From: Spiroplasma melliferum
Lineage (GTDB): Bacteria; Bacillota_I; Bacilli_A; Mycoplasmatales; Mycoplasmataceae
Reading direction: 5' to 3'
Length of the DNA: 64,000 nt
Assembly: GCA_005222125.1 (NCBI GenBank)
Contig: CP029202.1
Coordinates: 1,116,001 to 1,180,000, forward strand
Under the pieces are notes generated by a model. The model saw only the letters and a list, made by a program, of their open reading frames with translations, had not been told where the DNA came from and ran no database searches. This document shows positions 55,640 to 64,000 of the stretch, one piece after another. How positions within the stretch are numbered: the first letter of the stretch is position 1; every line of letters starts with the position of its first letter. A program made the position numbers and the translations under genes.

Positions 55640-55875
55640 TGATTAGATTAGTTTTATTAGTTGCGGCAATCGCTATTTTTGGGACAGGTTTTATAACAGT
55701 TATTATAAATCAACTTACATCAGCAAAAAATATTATTATGGATTTATATAACTCAGATACCTGGTTACTTTCTTTGTTTGGCAAAATGGCAATTTTGTTT
55801 AGTCATCCATTAATGTTAACAATATCAAGTTTATATATTGTTGGGTTTATTGTTTCAAAAACATTGTATAGTTAG
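55639..55875 (+). CDS. Small viral protein with two TMs
   Basis: 78 residues, two predicted TM segments ([35 protein letters not shown]), coupled to the preceding gene by a TAATG overlap. Possibly a virion tip or assembly factor. Confidence 0.72.
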   Translation: MIRLVLLVAAIAIFGTGFITVIINQLTSAKNIIMDLYNSDTWLLSLFGKMAILFSHPLMLTISSLYIVGFIVSKTLYS

Positions 55876-55886
55876 GAGTTGAATTT

Positions 55887-56156
55887 ATGAAAAGTAAAAT
55901 TTTAAAGTTTTTAAAAGAAAAATGATGAAAAATATTATTATATTTTTTGGTAATTAGTTTGGGAATGTTTGTACCTTTTCTTTATATTGATATTAAAGAA
56001 TTTCAATTATTTTTGAGTAAATTTGGTTCAGTTTCTTCAATTATGTGTATCGGATATATAATTTTTTGAATTTTAACTGCTGCGGGAATTATTGATTTAA
56101 TATTATGAATTAAGAAAAAAATTAATAAAGATATAGTTAAAGGTGGTAAAGAATAA
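55887..56156 (+). CDS. Small viral protein with two TMs
   Basis: 89 residues with TGA Trp codons; TMs LLYFLVISLGMFVPFLYI and MCIGYIIFWILTAAGIIDLI, and a Lys-rich end. RBS TAGGAG. Stop overlaps the start of the adsorption protein gene. A minor membrane protein of the virus. Confidence 0.72.
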
Positions 56157-58360
56157 TGCGTAAGTCATTATCTTTATTTGCCATATCTATTTTAGGGATT
56201 TTAGGGTTAATTATTCCTTTTATTACTTTAACAGCATTCAAACCTTTAAATCAGCAAAATTATAATGTTAAGCAACAAGCAATCGGTATCAATGAAACTG
56301 ATTTTATTAATACGATGTTTTTACGCAGTAGTTTCTTTGAAAATTGGTCTGAAACAAATTACTTTATTAACCCTACTTTAAAAACATCACAATCATTAAC
56401 TTATAATGATAAGTGATATTTAGATTTTTTAAAGGATAGTTATTCAACAGGTATTTCATTTGATAAACCTAGTAATGATTTTATAGACTTATATAAAAAT
56501 TGAGATACTTATACTAAACAATATAACATTGATAAATTTTATGACGTTGATAAAAAACAATTTTTAAAAGAATTAACTAATTTTTCTTATTCTTTTGCAA
56601 AATATTTTAATACTGTTGAAGTTATTAATAAATTAGAAAAAAGTGTTGATAGTTTACAACAAGTTAATTTAAATTTTCAAAATTGAAAAATAGTTAATAA
56701 TTCTAAGGAAAATTTAGAAAAAGAATTTAACTCAAAAAATAATAACTGATATATTTTCATTGCTAAAAGAGGAAAATACTATTCTATTTTACAAGGAAAA
56801 AATGATGGTATTAATATAAAATATGATAGTTTAGGAAACATTAAAGTACGATTTGAAACTATTGGAAGTGAAAATACAAATATTTATCGTTGAGATGGTT
56901 TAAATGAACCTCAAACACCTAAAATTGATACAAATACAGGTAAAATAATTTTTTATAATGATAATCAATATCAAAATGTTCGTTCTTTTTTATTAAAATA
57001 TATTGATGTTATTGTGCAAGAAAATATTAGAGTTCAGCAAGGCGGAAATCCAAACTATGATGATCCAAATTTAAGTAGTCAAAGAATTATTTTTGATTTT
57101 GAAATTATTAATAATTTAGATAAAACTAGTACTGGTATAATTTTAACTAAAAAGTCAATTTATCGAATGATTTTAACGATTGATGAACGAAAAAATATTA
57201 TTGCTGGTAGTTTAGAGTTAACACACCTTAAGCAATATTGGAATGGATATGATTATAATAGTTATCGGTATACTGATGATTTAGGGTTTTTATTTTCTTT
57301 TATGAAAGATAAAGAAAATACATTTAATTTTAGTGCTGAAACATATAATTATTATCAAGGTAATACTCCTAATACTGGTAAATATATTTTTGAACAGATG
57401 AAAGGACAAATTGATATTAATAAATTTTTAAAAGCATTTTTTGCGCATGCATTGGTGCCAGTATTTCAAAATCGTAGTAATTTTATTGAAAGTGGTTATA
57501 TTGATAATTTACAATATGATACGATTTTAATTAACTTTTTTGGTTTAAAGTTAGTTAATTTTAGAGATGTATTAATTGCAGAAAGTAATACTAATAAAAC
57601 TCAATTTGAAAAGTTATTAAATAGTATGTTTAAGGTTTCGCAAAATTTTTATAAGGATTATTTACGAACCATTTTTGATTTAGAAAATAATACTTATGTG
57701 CAAGGTTATAACAAGAAATATGGTTTATTAGCGAATAATGGTTTTAAAATTTATCCACGATATTTTTATTTTTCTGATAAATATAAGCAATTAGATATTA
57801 AATTGTATTCAGCGTTTAAAAATCGATTTTATAGTACTAATTATGGTAATGTATTTAATTATGATTTTTCCGTTGCAAATGATTATAATATTAATCAAAA
57901 TGAAGGTTATGTTTTTGAAGGTGCTTTAAAAAACAAATATGGTTTAAAATATAAAAAAATTGAAGAACAAAAAATTGGTTATAATGTTTTTGAATTACAA
58001 GCGCAAAAAGAAAATGATATGTATCGTTATTATGATTTTAATTTTGGTATTTATAATTGACAAGAAATAAATAATGGTGGATTATTCCCTGATGGACAAT
58101 GATGACAAGCACAATATGAAAGTTGTAGTTGATATAATTTAGCGTGTCATATAAAAAATGCTGCAATTTGAGTTGTAAATAATATTCCCGGTGTTAAACA
58201 AGTGAATGAATTAGCAAGTGGGGTTGGTAAAATTTTTCAAACAATATATAGTTTTTTTAATCAAACATTTGAGGTATGAAAATTTAGTCCAGCACTATAT
58301 AATACAATAACAAATATATTCCTATTAATTATTTTTATGAAATTTGTGAGATTAATATAA
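56156..58360 (+). CDS. pIII-like minor coat / adsorption protein
   Basis: 734 residues. N-terminal signal segment (LFAISILGILGLIIPFITLT), a long extracellular body rich in Tyr/Asn/Trp, a Cys pair near the end (SCSWYNLACH) and a C-terminal TM (NIFLLIIFMKFVRLI). Same architecture and position as filamentous-phage pIII and the largest SpV1 virion protein. Residues about 176-264 (NWKIVNNSKE to DTNTGK) are nearly identical to the lipoprotein encoded antisense at 58381-58818. Likely receptor-binding and virion-release protein. Confidence 0.85.
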
Positions 58361-58384
58361 AAAAGGACTATTAAGTCCTTTTAT
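58359..58384. terminator. Bidirectional terminator
   Basis: AAAAGGACT, loop ATTA, AGTCCTTTT. Placed between the convergent adsorption gene (+) and the antisense lipoprotein gene (-). Confidence 0.88.
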
Positions 58385-58818
58385 TCTTTTCAATCTGTAA
58401 TTTTACCTGTATTTGTATCAATTTCGGGTGTTTGAGGTTCATTTAAACCATCTCAACGATAAATATTTGTATTTTCACTTCCAATAGTTTCAAATCCTAC
58501 TTTAATGTTTCCTAAACTATCATATTTTATATTAATACCATCATTTTTTCCTTGTAAAATAGAATAGTATTTTCCTCTTTTAGCAATGAAAATATATCAG
58601 TTATTATTTTTTGAGTTAAATTCTTTTTCTAATTTTTCCTTAGAATTATTAACTACTTTTCAATTACTATTTTCTGGTGGTTGTTGTGGTTCGGGTTTAG
58701 GTTCTGGTTTATTACCCCCCCCGTTTTCATTGTTATTTGGTTTTTCACAACTAATTAATGATGTTGTGCTTGTTGCTGTTAATCCGATTGCTCCCAAAAT
58801 ACTTAATAACTTTTTCAT
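58381..58818 (-). CDS. Prophage-borne lipoprotein sharing the viral adsorption domain
   Basis: 145 residues. Lipoprotein signal with lipobox SLISC (residue 24), then a Gly/Pro/Glu linker (NGGGNKPEPKPEPQQPP). A domain of about 90 residues (NWKVVNNSKE..., RGKYYSILQGKND, YRWDGLNEPQT) follows, about 98 % identical in DNA over 265 bp to 56681-56946 of the adsorption gene but in the reverse direction. RBS GGAAGG. It would display the viral domain on the cell surface. An immunity or receptor-blocking role is inferred only. Confidence 0.85.
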
Positions 58819-58890
58819 TTTTAACTTATTCCTTCCTTTATTAAAAATATGTAATAATTATAACAAAAAATTTTAGAAAGGTATTTAATA

Positions 58891-59874
58891 ATGAATTATA
58901 AGCATTTCAGTATTGATGAACGTGTTATATTAAGTCAGTTATTAGTATCAAAACTATTTCAAAAGAAAAATGGCAAACCAAATTTATTTAAAATTTCTAA
59001 ATATATGGAAAGAAGTGTCTCTACAATTTGAAATGAAGTTAAACGTTTTCAAAAGTTAAAAGAATATAATCCTATTAAAGCTCATAAAAAGTATCTTAAA
59101 AATCGTAAAAAATCAGTTAAACATATAAAATTTTCATATCAACAATTAATGTGATTAGATGAAAAATTTAATAAATTTCATTGATCCCCAGAAATTATTT
59201 GCTATGCATATAAACGTGAATTTGGTATCAAATTTCCGGTGTGTTTTAAAACTTTATATAAGTATGTTTTTCTTGGTTTATTTGGTTTAAATAAACGTAA
59301 TTTGTATTTTCACGGTCGAAAAAATAAAAGTAAACAAAATATTGATAATCGTGGTAAATTAACTAGTTTTAGAACTATTGCAGAAGCTAAACATAATAAA
59401 AATGAATTTGGTTGATTTGAAATGGATACAATAGTTGGCAAAGATTTGAAATCTGTATGTTTGGTTTTAACTGAACAATTAACTAAATTTGAAATTGTAA
59501 AAAAATTAAAAGATAGAACACCAAACGAAGTAATTAGAGTTATTAAAAGTATTTTTAAAACTAATATCTTAAAGAAAATAGTTAAAGGTATTATAACTGA
59601 TCAAGGTAAAGAGTTTTCAGAATGAAAACAAATTGAAGCTTATATTGGTACTAAAGTTTATTTTTGTGATAAAGGTAAACCTACTCAAAAACCTATTGTA
59701 GAACGAATTAACCGGGATTTAAGGCATTGATTTCCTAAAGGTATTGATTTAGATATTTATTCATAACAATATTATGATGAAATAGTTAATATTATTAATG
59801 AAAGACCACGACAGTGTTTAGGTTGGAATTCAGCTAAAAAATTGTTTGTTAATAAAATTCAAAATTTTATTTAA
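58891..59874 (+). pseudogene. IS30-family transposase with internal stop
   Basis: 328 codons with one TAA at codon 292 (59764-59766). N-terminal HTH (FKISKYMERSVSTIWNEVKR), then DDE catalytic residues: Asp in FEMDTIVG, Asp in IITDQGKEF and Glu in IVERINRDLRHWFPKG. The 35 codons after the stop (YYDEIVNIINERPRQCLGW) are the usual IS30 C-terminus, so all catalytic residues precede the break. SpV1 viruses carry such a gene and use it for integration. It may be inactive or weakly active. Confidence 0.88.
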
Positions 59875-60277
59875 ATTTATTTATTTCTATTTGTATTAAT
59901 GGATGAAAAATTCGTGGTATAAATTTTGAATTTAAGCAAGCTTGTAAAATTTTTTTTCTATATTTATCATGAATATTTTGACAATAAATACTTTTATAAT
60001 TGAGGCAATTATTTTCTTTAATTATATGAAAGTTACTTTTACTTCCGTCTAATCTAACATAACAATCTTTATATAATTTTGTATCTGGTCTACCATTAAT
60101 TTTAATTACAAGCTTTTCATATTCTTTTGGTTTTTGTGTAGTAAGTCTTATTACATGAATATCTTTGTCATCTTTAAAAATTGGTATACAAATTGAAGGA
60201 TGAGGTGCTCCTGTTTCGGTTGTTGTCATATCTGCATTATCAATAAGGAATGAAACTATAATATTATTAATTTCCAT
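59867..60277 (-). CDS. Putative toxin of a Panacea toxin-antitoxin pair
   Basis: 136 residues, start overlapping the antitoxin stop by 11 bases. The HPSICIPIFKDDKDIHVIRLTT segment resembles the SH3-like core of PemK/MazF toxins and the rest is basic. No catalytic residues can be proven. The stop overlaps the transposase 3' end by 8 bases on the other strand. The toxin role follows from the neighbour and layout. Confidence 0.6.
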   Translation of the reverse strand: MEINNIIVSFLIDNADMTTTETGAPHPSICIPIFKDDKDIHVIRLTTQKPKEYEKLVIKINGRPDTKLYKDCYVRLDGSKSNFHIIKENNCLNYKSIYCQNIHDKYRKKILQACLNSKFIPRIFHPLIQIEINKFK

Positions 60278-60899
60278 TTTTTTTGTATCCTAGTTCTTTA
60301 TACAATTTAATAATTTCATATGTTTCATCATCTTCATTTTTTGATATGTCTAATGCAAAATCAAAAATTATTGATTTCTTTCCTTCTTGTTGAGCTTTAG
60401 TTCATGCTTGTTTTCATGATTTCATTTTTAAGTGAGTATCTTCACTTAATTCTCCAACTTTATTAAAGGAAAAAATTCAATTAACTGCTTCTTTTAATAA
60501 AGGTTTTTCAACGTCTGAAAAGTAATCTAAATTTATGAATTTTTCAGAATTCAAATCTTTTAAATAAAAAATTTTAGTTTTTGAATTATTATTATTTATA
60601 TTTATATTTTTGCACATAAAATAATTGAATTTACAATTTGGATTATTATCAATATAGTCCATAAAACTTCCTGGAACTGGTCCATTTTCTAAAGCTATAA
60701 AATCAGTTCTAAAAAAATGTTCTCCATATTTTTGCGCCATTTTTCATTCTAAAAATGACATAAATTTTAAAACATAAGTTTTATAAATTGTACGATTAAT
60801 TTTATTTGCTTCAACTAGTAAAAATAAAATAGACATCTCAATTTTTGTTGCTTGTATTTTAGAAATATCTAAATATTCTGCTAATTTTTTATTTATCAT
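60267..60899 (-). CDS. Panacea-domain (DUF4065/SocA-like) antitoxin
   Basis: 210 residues with TGA Trp codons. The Panacea-like core is FLEWKMAQKYGEHFFR, then DFIALENGPVPGSFMDYI and the C-terminal WKQAWTKAQQEGKK. The domain neutralises diverse toxins encoded next to it; the adjacent downstream ORF is the obvious partner. RBS GGAGGAG and a TATAAT near 60940 on this strand. It lies between two prophages, so it may stabilise viral or chromosomal DNA or act in defence. Confidence 0.8.
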
Positions 60900-60959
60900 A
60901 TTATGCTCCTCCAATTTAATATTAATTAATATAATTATACATCGTTTATGTCTTTTTAT

Positions 60960-61274
60960 GTTATTTTAATATATCAATTATAAGCAAATAAGTTATTATT
61001 AAATTAATAGATTTGTTGAACTTCATATTACAGTTTACATTATTTTGTCAATTTTATTAAAAAATATGTTAATATAAAAGTATAAGATTTTTTTCTACTT
61101 GCATTTACAATTTTCAAATAAAAAAATTTTGTTTTTATATAAGTAATAATATATAGGGTATTATTGGTGTTATTTTTAGTTTAATAGTATTAATTATATT
61201 TAAGTTTTAAATTTTTAAGATGTTTAGGAATCTTTTAAGTAATTTAATTAAATTATTTAAAGGAGAATTATGTT
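60960..61274 (+). other. Prophage 2 left boundary and viral leader
   Basis: No gene. It contains a chimeric junction repeat (ACTTCATATTACAGTTTACA and CAACAAATCTATTAATT in reverse), the copy of the 61-bp repeat (61056-61116), and a 26-bp match to cassette 2 (TAATATATAGGGTATTATTG, 61147-61166). The 5' end of viral transcription should start here; AAAGGAG at 61259 is the first RBS. Confidence 0.6.
61056..61116. repeat. 61-bp dispersed repeat, copy 2
   Basis: Same sequence as 7614-7674, with one mismatch. At the left edge of prophage 2. Confidence 0.8.
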
Positions 61275-61571
61275 ATGAATGAATTTTTAGTGCAGTTGAT
61301 AGAAGTTGTAACGGGCAAAATTATTAAAGCAGATAATGGTACTGAAAGTGTATGAGATAGTTATACTTTTCGTCCTGTTGTTAGATTAGAAAATGGTACT
61401 GTTAAAGGTACGAAAGATTTATCTAAGTCAAAATGGTTTAAGGTAACAGATGAGAATTATTTAAAATTAAAATCTTTTTTAATTGATGGTAATTTGTTTT
61501 TAGTTTCTCTTAAGTGAGATGGAAAAATTGATTTAGTAAAACCTTATGAGGTTTTTGATAATGGTCTCTAA
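61275..61571 (+). CDS. Viral protein of unknown function
   Basis: 98 residues with TGA Trp codons (FLVQLIEVVTGKIIKADNGT..., WFKVTDENYLKLKSFL). Beta-rich N-terminal half, no TM. RBS AAAGGAG about ten bases before the ATG. Overlaps the next gene by 11 bases. Confidence 0.65.
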
Positions 61572-61776
61572 ATTATATTTTGAACGGTTTGATAAGTTAG
61601 TTACTACAGTTGATAGTTGTTTGTCTGTTAAATTACCTTTGATTGTTTTAAGGAAAACTTTAAAGTTTTATCTTAAAAAGCAAAATGTTAAAATTGATTC
61701 TTTAACTGATGATAGTTTTGAGTTGTTATTACAACGTTGTAAAGATTATATGTTGAAGGTGGAAAGAGAGAATTAA
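61561..61776 (+). CDS. Viral protein of unknown function
   Basis: 71 residues (MVSKLYFERFDKLVTTVDSC...), helical, basic. The ATG at 61561 overlaps the previous gene's end; an in-frame ATG at 61546 is also possible. Unrecognised. Confidence 0.6.
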   Translation: MVSKLYFERFDKLVTTVDSCLSVKLPLIVLRKTLKFYLKKQNVKIDSLTDDSFELLLQRCKDYMLKVEREN

Positions 61777-61777
61777 A

Positions 61778-61951
61778 ATGTTTCAGATTATAGCATGTAT
61801 ATTTTTATTAATTCCGTTTATTTTTATTGCTATTTATTACTTGATTGGTCTTATTAATATTTTTAAAGTAAAAAAACCTAGTACTGAGGTTAGGTTAGAT
61901 AAAAAAATACTTAAGTTACGTAGAGAAATAGATAAGGTAGGTAATAAATAA
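61778..61951 (+). CDS. Small TM viral protein
   Basis: 57 residues, N-terminal TM (IIACIFLLIPFIFIAIYYLI) and a basic helical tail. The stop overlaps the next start (TAATG). Confidence 0.68.
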   Translation: MFQIIACIFLLIPFIFIAIYYLIGLINIFKVKKPSTEVRLDKKILKLRREIDKVGNK

Positions 61952-62118
61952 TGTTAATTTTTACTTATACTTTTATGATTATTACTATGTTTGTAGTTTT
62001 AATGTTTTATATAATTGATACTATATATAGATTTATTGATAAATCGGTTAATAAAAGAATTAAAGAAAAAAAAGAATTATTGAAAAGTTTAAAAAAAGAA
62101 TTAAAAGATAAAAGATAA
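61951..62118 (+). CDS. Small TM viral protein
   Basis: 55 residues: TM TFMIITMFVVLMFYIIDTI and a Lys-rich coiled tail (KEKKELLKSLKKELKDK). Coupled to the preceding gene. Comparable to the protein at 51124-51273 before the coat gene in prophage 1. Confidence 0.68.
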   Translation: MLIFTYTFMIITMFVVLMFYIIDTIYRFIDKSVNKRIKEKKELLKSLKKELKDKR

Positions 62119-62138
62119 TAGTTCTTTTGAGGTATTTA

Positions 62139-62435
62139 GTAATACCTTTTTTAGTAGGTAAGATTTTAGGTTATTGTTATGGGAGGATTAGATTTATGTT
62201 ATTTTTGGCAAATACAGACCAAGGTACTGGTAATATAATGCAAGCCATAGAGGCATGAGCAGAAAAGTTAGCGCAATGGATGACAGCATTTACAACTTGA
62301 TTTTTAAATTTTTTAGGTTCAAATGCTATTTTAATTATTCCAATTGTATTGATGTTTGTGGTTCTTGGAGTTGAAACTATTCGCAAGTTAATTCACGGAT
62401 ATTAAAATTTTCTTACCTACTAAAAAAGGTATTAC
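62139..62435. repeat. Inverted repeat flanking the coat gene of prophage 2
   Basis: GTAATACCTTTTTTAGTAGG...at 62139-62168 and its complement at 62403-62435 (25 bases perfect, then a three-base indel). The left arm itself contains a GGTATT/AATACC hairpin. The coat gene sits exactly between the arms, so the coat mRNA could close into a stem. Confidence 0.82.
62196..62405 (+). CDS. Major coat protein of prophage 2
   Basis: 69 residues. Short polar N-terminus (MLFLANTDQGTGN), amphipathic helix (QAMEAWAEKLAQWMTAFTTW), TM (AILIIPIVLMFVVLGV) and basic end (RKLIHG). pVIII-like, same position as the coat gene of prophage 1 but with little identity. RBS GGGAGG. Flanked by a long inverted repeat. Confidence 0.82.
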
Positions 62436-62452
62436 GTAGAGAGGTGTGTTTT

Positions 62453-62635
62453 ATGTATTTCTTAACAGATATTCCAGATAAAACTGTTTGAGATATGTAT
62501 TATGAGTTTTTAACTATTATTTTTGGTGTTGATTTTCCACCAGTTATTGCTTATATTTGTTTTGTTTCATTTTTATTGTTTATATTTGGAATTTTAATTT
62601 GAATATTTAGAGTTATTTTTAGGGGGTTTTATTAA
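62453..62635 (+). CDS. Small TM viral protein
   Basis: 60 residues, TM IAYICFVSFLLFIFGILIW; syntenic with 53508-53657 in prophage 1. Ends in a TAATG overlap with the next gene. RBS GAGAGGTG. Confidence 0.7.
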
Positions 62636-62832
62636 TGCCTTGAAGTTATTTTTTAGATCAAGTTTATAAAGGTATTTTTCAAATTTTTGCGTTTATTCCA
62701 CCTGATAAATTGGATATGAATTATGGTGTTGAATATTATGTTGTTATGATTGGAATTTGACTTGTTATATTTTTCTCAATTTGATTAGTGTTATTTTTAG
62801 TTTATAAAATTTGTAGTATTATTGGAAATTAG
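62635..62832 (+). CDS. Small TM viral protein
   Basis: 65 residues with a C-terminal TM (VVMIGIWLVIFFSIWLVLFL); counterpart of 53661-53864. The gap to the ATPase (62833-62905) holds a TTCCAC/GTGGAA hairpin and no antisense cassette, unlike prophage 1. Confidence 0.7.
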
Positions 62833-62905
62833 TAAATTTTTTCCACGGTAACTGGTAAAGCTATTGTGGAATTTGGTAATATTTTTCCATTTGGGAGGTT
62901 TTAGA

Positions 62906-63904
62906 ATGTTGAATTTTCATAAGTGAATTAAAAATTGGTTTATTAATAATTGATTTAATACTTTGGTTTATTTTGTTTGTAATTTTTTACTTTTATATAA
63001 ACCATTAGGTAGTAATTGGTTACGTATAGTTTTTTATATTGTAGTTTTTGTTGTTGATATTATTTATATTTTTGTTATGCTAAAAGATTTAAGAAATCAG
63101 TTACGGTTTTTTAAAACTATGAAACAATCGCCTTTAACTTATGTTATTGGGGCGTTAGGTACTGGTAAAACAATGTTAATGTCTCATTATATTATTAATT
63201 CTAAATATGAGGATAAATTTAGTAATTATCCTGTTTTGGATAATAATGTTGCTGTTGGTGGAATGGATATGTTGGATTTTAAAAATTTTAAAATTCCTCT
63301 TCCTTATTCTGATTCTAATTTAGTTGTGTTGGATGAAATGGGTTTATATATTGATGCTAATAATTATAAAGGTAACATTGCTAAAAGTTGGGGTGGAACT
63401 ATTCCAACATTTATCCTTGCTCGGCAGATGTCTATTAATTTAGTTTTTGTTGCTCAACGAGAGGGACATCATTGAGTAGAATATAGAGAGTTAGCAACTG
63501 GTATGTTGGTTCCTTTAAATTTAAAGAGACCTTTAGTTTTAAAAGGTATATTTAGATGTTTAGTTTGAATATTTCCAAAGTTTAAAATACAAGTTGGTTT
63601 TTTTGATGACCAAGATAATTACACAATTTGAAAACAAGAGAGTGTTAAGCGTTCTGCAAACGGAAAAAAGGTTAAGTTAAAAAATGCAGCTGCTATTGGT
63701 ATGCAACATTTTAAGTTTCAAATATCTTTACTCGATGTTATGCAGTATGATACTAAGTTTTTGTCTTTTGTTAAAAATTTAAAAAATGATTTTGTTGTTG
63801 ATAAAAGTTTAACTTATTGAGATATGTTAGATTTAAATGATGTTAAGAATATAGAAAAAATGGGATTGCGTAGATTGCAAAAAGAGTTAGGAGTTGATAA
63901 ATAG
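62906..63904 (+). CDS. Zot-like assembly ATPase of prophage 2
   Basis: 332 residues, TGA Trp codons merged. Two N-terminal hydrophobic segments, Walker A GALGTGKT near residue 89, Walker B LVVLDEMG, then ILARQMSINLVFVAQREGHH as in the prophage 1 protein. Start has GGGAGG upstream. Same role in virion extrusion. Confidence 0.9.
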
Positions 63905-63906
63905 TT

Positions 63907-64000
63907 ATGGGAAGACCATTAAAATCTTTCAATATTGAATATAGTGATAGTGGTTATATTGTTAGAACTGATTGTTTGTGTTGTGGTAAAAAAGATTTGG
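63907..64000 (+). CDS. Start of a viral protein, cut by the window end
   Basis: At least 31 residues (MGRPLKSFNIEYSDSG...) with CLCCGKK, a likely zinc-binding pair. It begins two bases after the ATPase stop. Too short to identify. Confidence 0.5.
   Translation, partial: MGRPLKSFNIEYSDSGYIVRTDCLCCGKKDL

Larger units (their letters stand above)
49260..59874 (+). mobile_element. SpV1-like plectrovirus prophage 1
   Basis: A continuous module of viral genes, all plus strand except three antisense ORFs: HUH Rep, small zinc-binding and TM proteins, major coat protein, a Zot-like assembly ATPase, TM accessory genes, a large adsorption-type protein and an IS30-family transposase at the right end. 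This is the gene set of spiroplasma SpV1 plectroviruses, filamentous ssDNA viruses integrated through their own transposase. The break falls between transposase and rep, as if the circle opened there. The exact left end is not certain. Confidence 0.9.
61125..64000 (+). mobile_element. SpV1-like plectrovirus prophage 2, right side outside window
   Basis: All plus strand: two small unknown proteins, two small TM proteins, coat protein, two more TM proteins and a Zot-like ATPase, then a partial zinc protein. Gene order matches prophage 1 around coat and ATPase, but sequences differ strongly, so this is a second viral type and not a duplicate. No transposase or Rep is in the visible part. Confidence 0.88.

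Noticed and set aside
58586-58876. 96-codon plus-strand ORF with Gly/Pro-rich run
   Set aside because: Antisense shadow of the lipoprotein's Gly/Pro linker; the minus-strand frame has signal, lipobox and a shared domain.

Overview
This window is from a Spiroplasma chromosome, most likely of the citri/phoeniceum-type clade that carries SpV1-like plectroviruses. It is very AT-rich. Almost every real gene is interrupted by TGA codons that must be read as tryptophan (genetic code 4), so the coordinates here were rebuilt across those TGAs. No rRNA, tRNA or CRISPR array was found.

Layout. (1) 1-7.6 kb: a heat-shock block on the minus strand, clpB, hrcA, grpE, dnaK and dnaJ (cut by the window edge), with CIRCE-type HrcA operators before clpB and hrcA, and a divergent HAD phosphatase. 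(2) 7.9-15.5 kb: an exported beta-propeller-like protein, an IS3 remnant, a membrane-anchored HExxH protease, a small lipoprotein, and an EamA-type transporter with glpX and an aldo/keto reductase. (3) 15.7-29.5 kb: an island of exported proteins and decayed lipoproteins bounded by two roughly 2-kb inverted copies of one sequence, each carrying the same broken lipoprotein gene. It also holds an adhesin-like protein, a C39-type cysteine protease and an orphan cob(I)alamin adenosyltransferase. (4) 29.5-49.2 kb: chromosomal genes, including a YukJ-like protein, PepF, PepA, two MgtA-type P-type ATPases (one with a nonsense codon), an APC permease, a PTS IIB, lipoproteins, a ComEC-like metallo-beta-lactamase lipoprotein and a second HExxH protease. 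(5) 49.3-59.9 kb: a nearly complete SpV1-like plectrovirus prophage. It runs from the HUH replication protein, through coat, Zot-like assembly ATPase and adsorption protein, to an IS30-type transposase with a stop codon. (6) 59.9-60.9 kb: a Panacea-type toxin-antitoxin pair. (7) 61.1-64 kb: the left part of a second, divergent plectrovirus.

How the parts work together. HrcA probably represses clpB and its own operon through the CIRCE sites. The many lipoproteins and TM-anchored enzymes form a large variable surface and secretome. Three of the exported proteins share one N-terminal module fused to different C-termini. The prophages supply rolling-circle replication, virion and secretion-like assembly genes, and appear to have exchanged sequence with the host surface repertoire: a lipoprotein encoded antisense inside the first prophage carries the same domain of about 90 residues as the viral adsorption protein.

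Most notable observations: the lipoprotein sharing a viral adsorption domain; two antisense TM-protein cassettes flanked by inverted repeats in the prophage; three hairpins near rep that carry the same octamer; the modular protease family; the anthrax lethal-factor-like motifs; and structured leaders before both magnesium-type ATPase genes. All coordinates and translations were worked out by hand from the sequence; no database search was possible.
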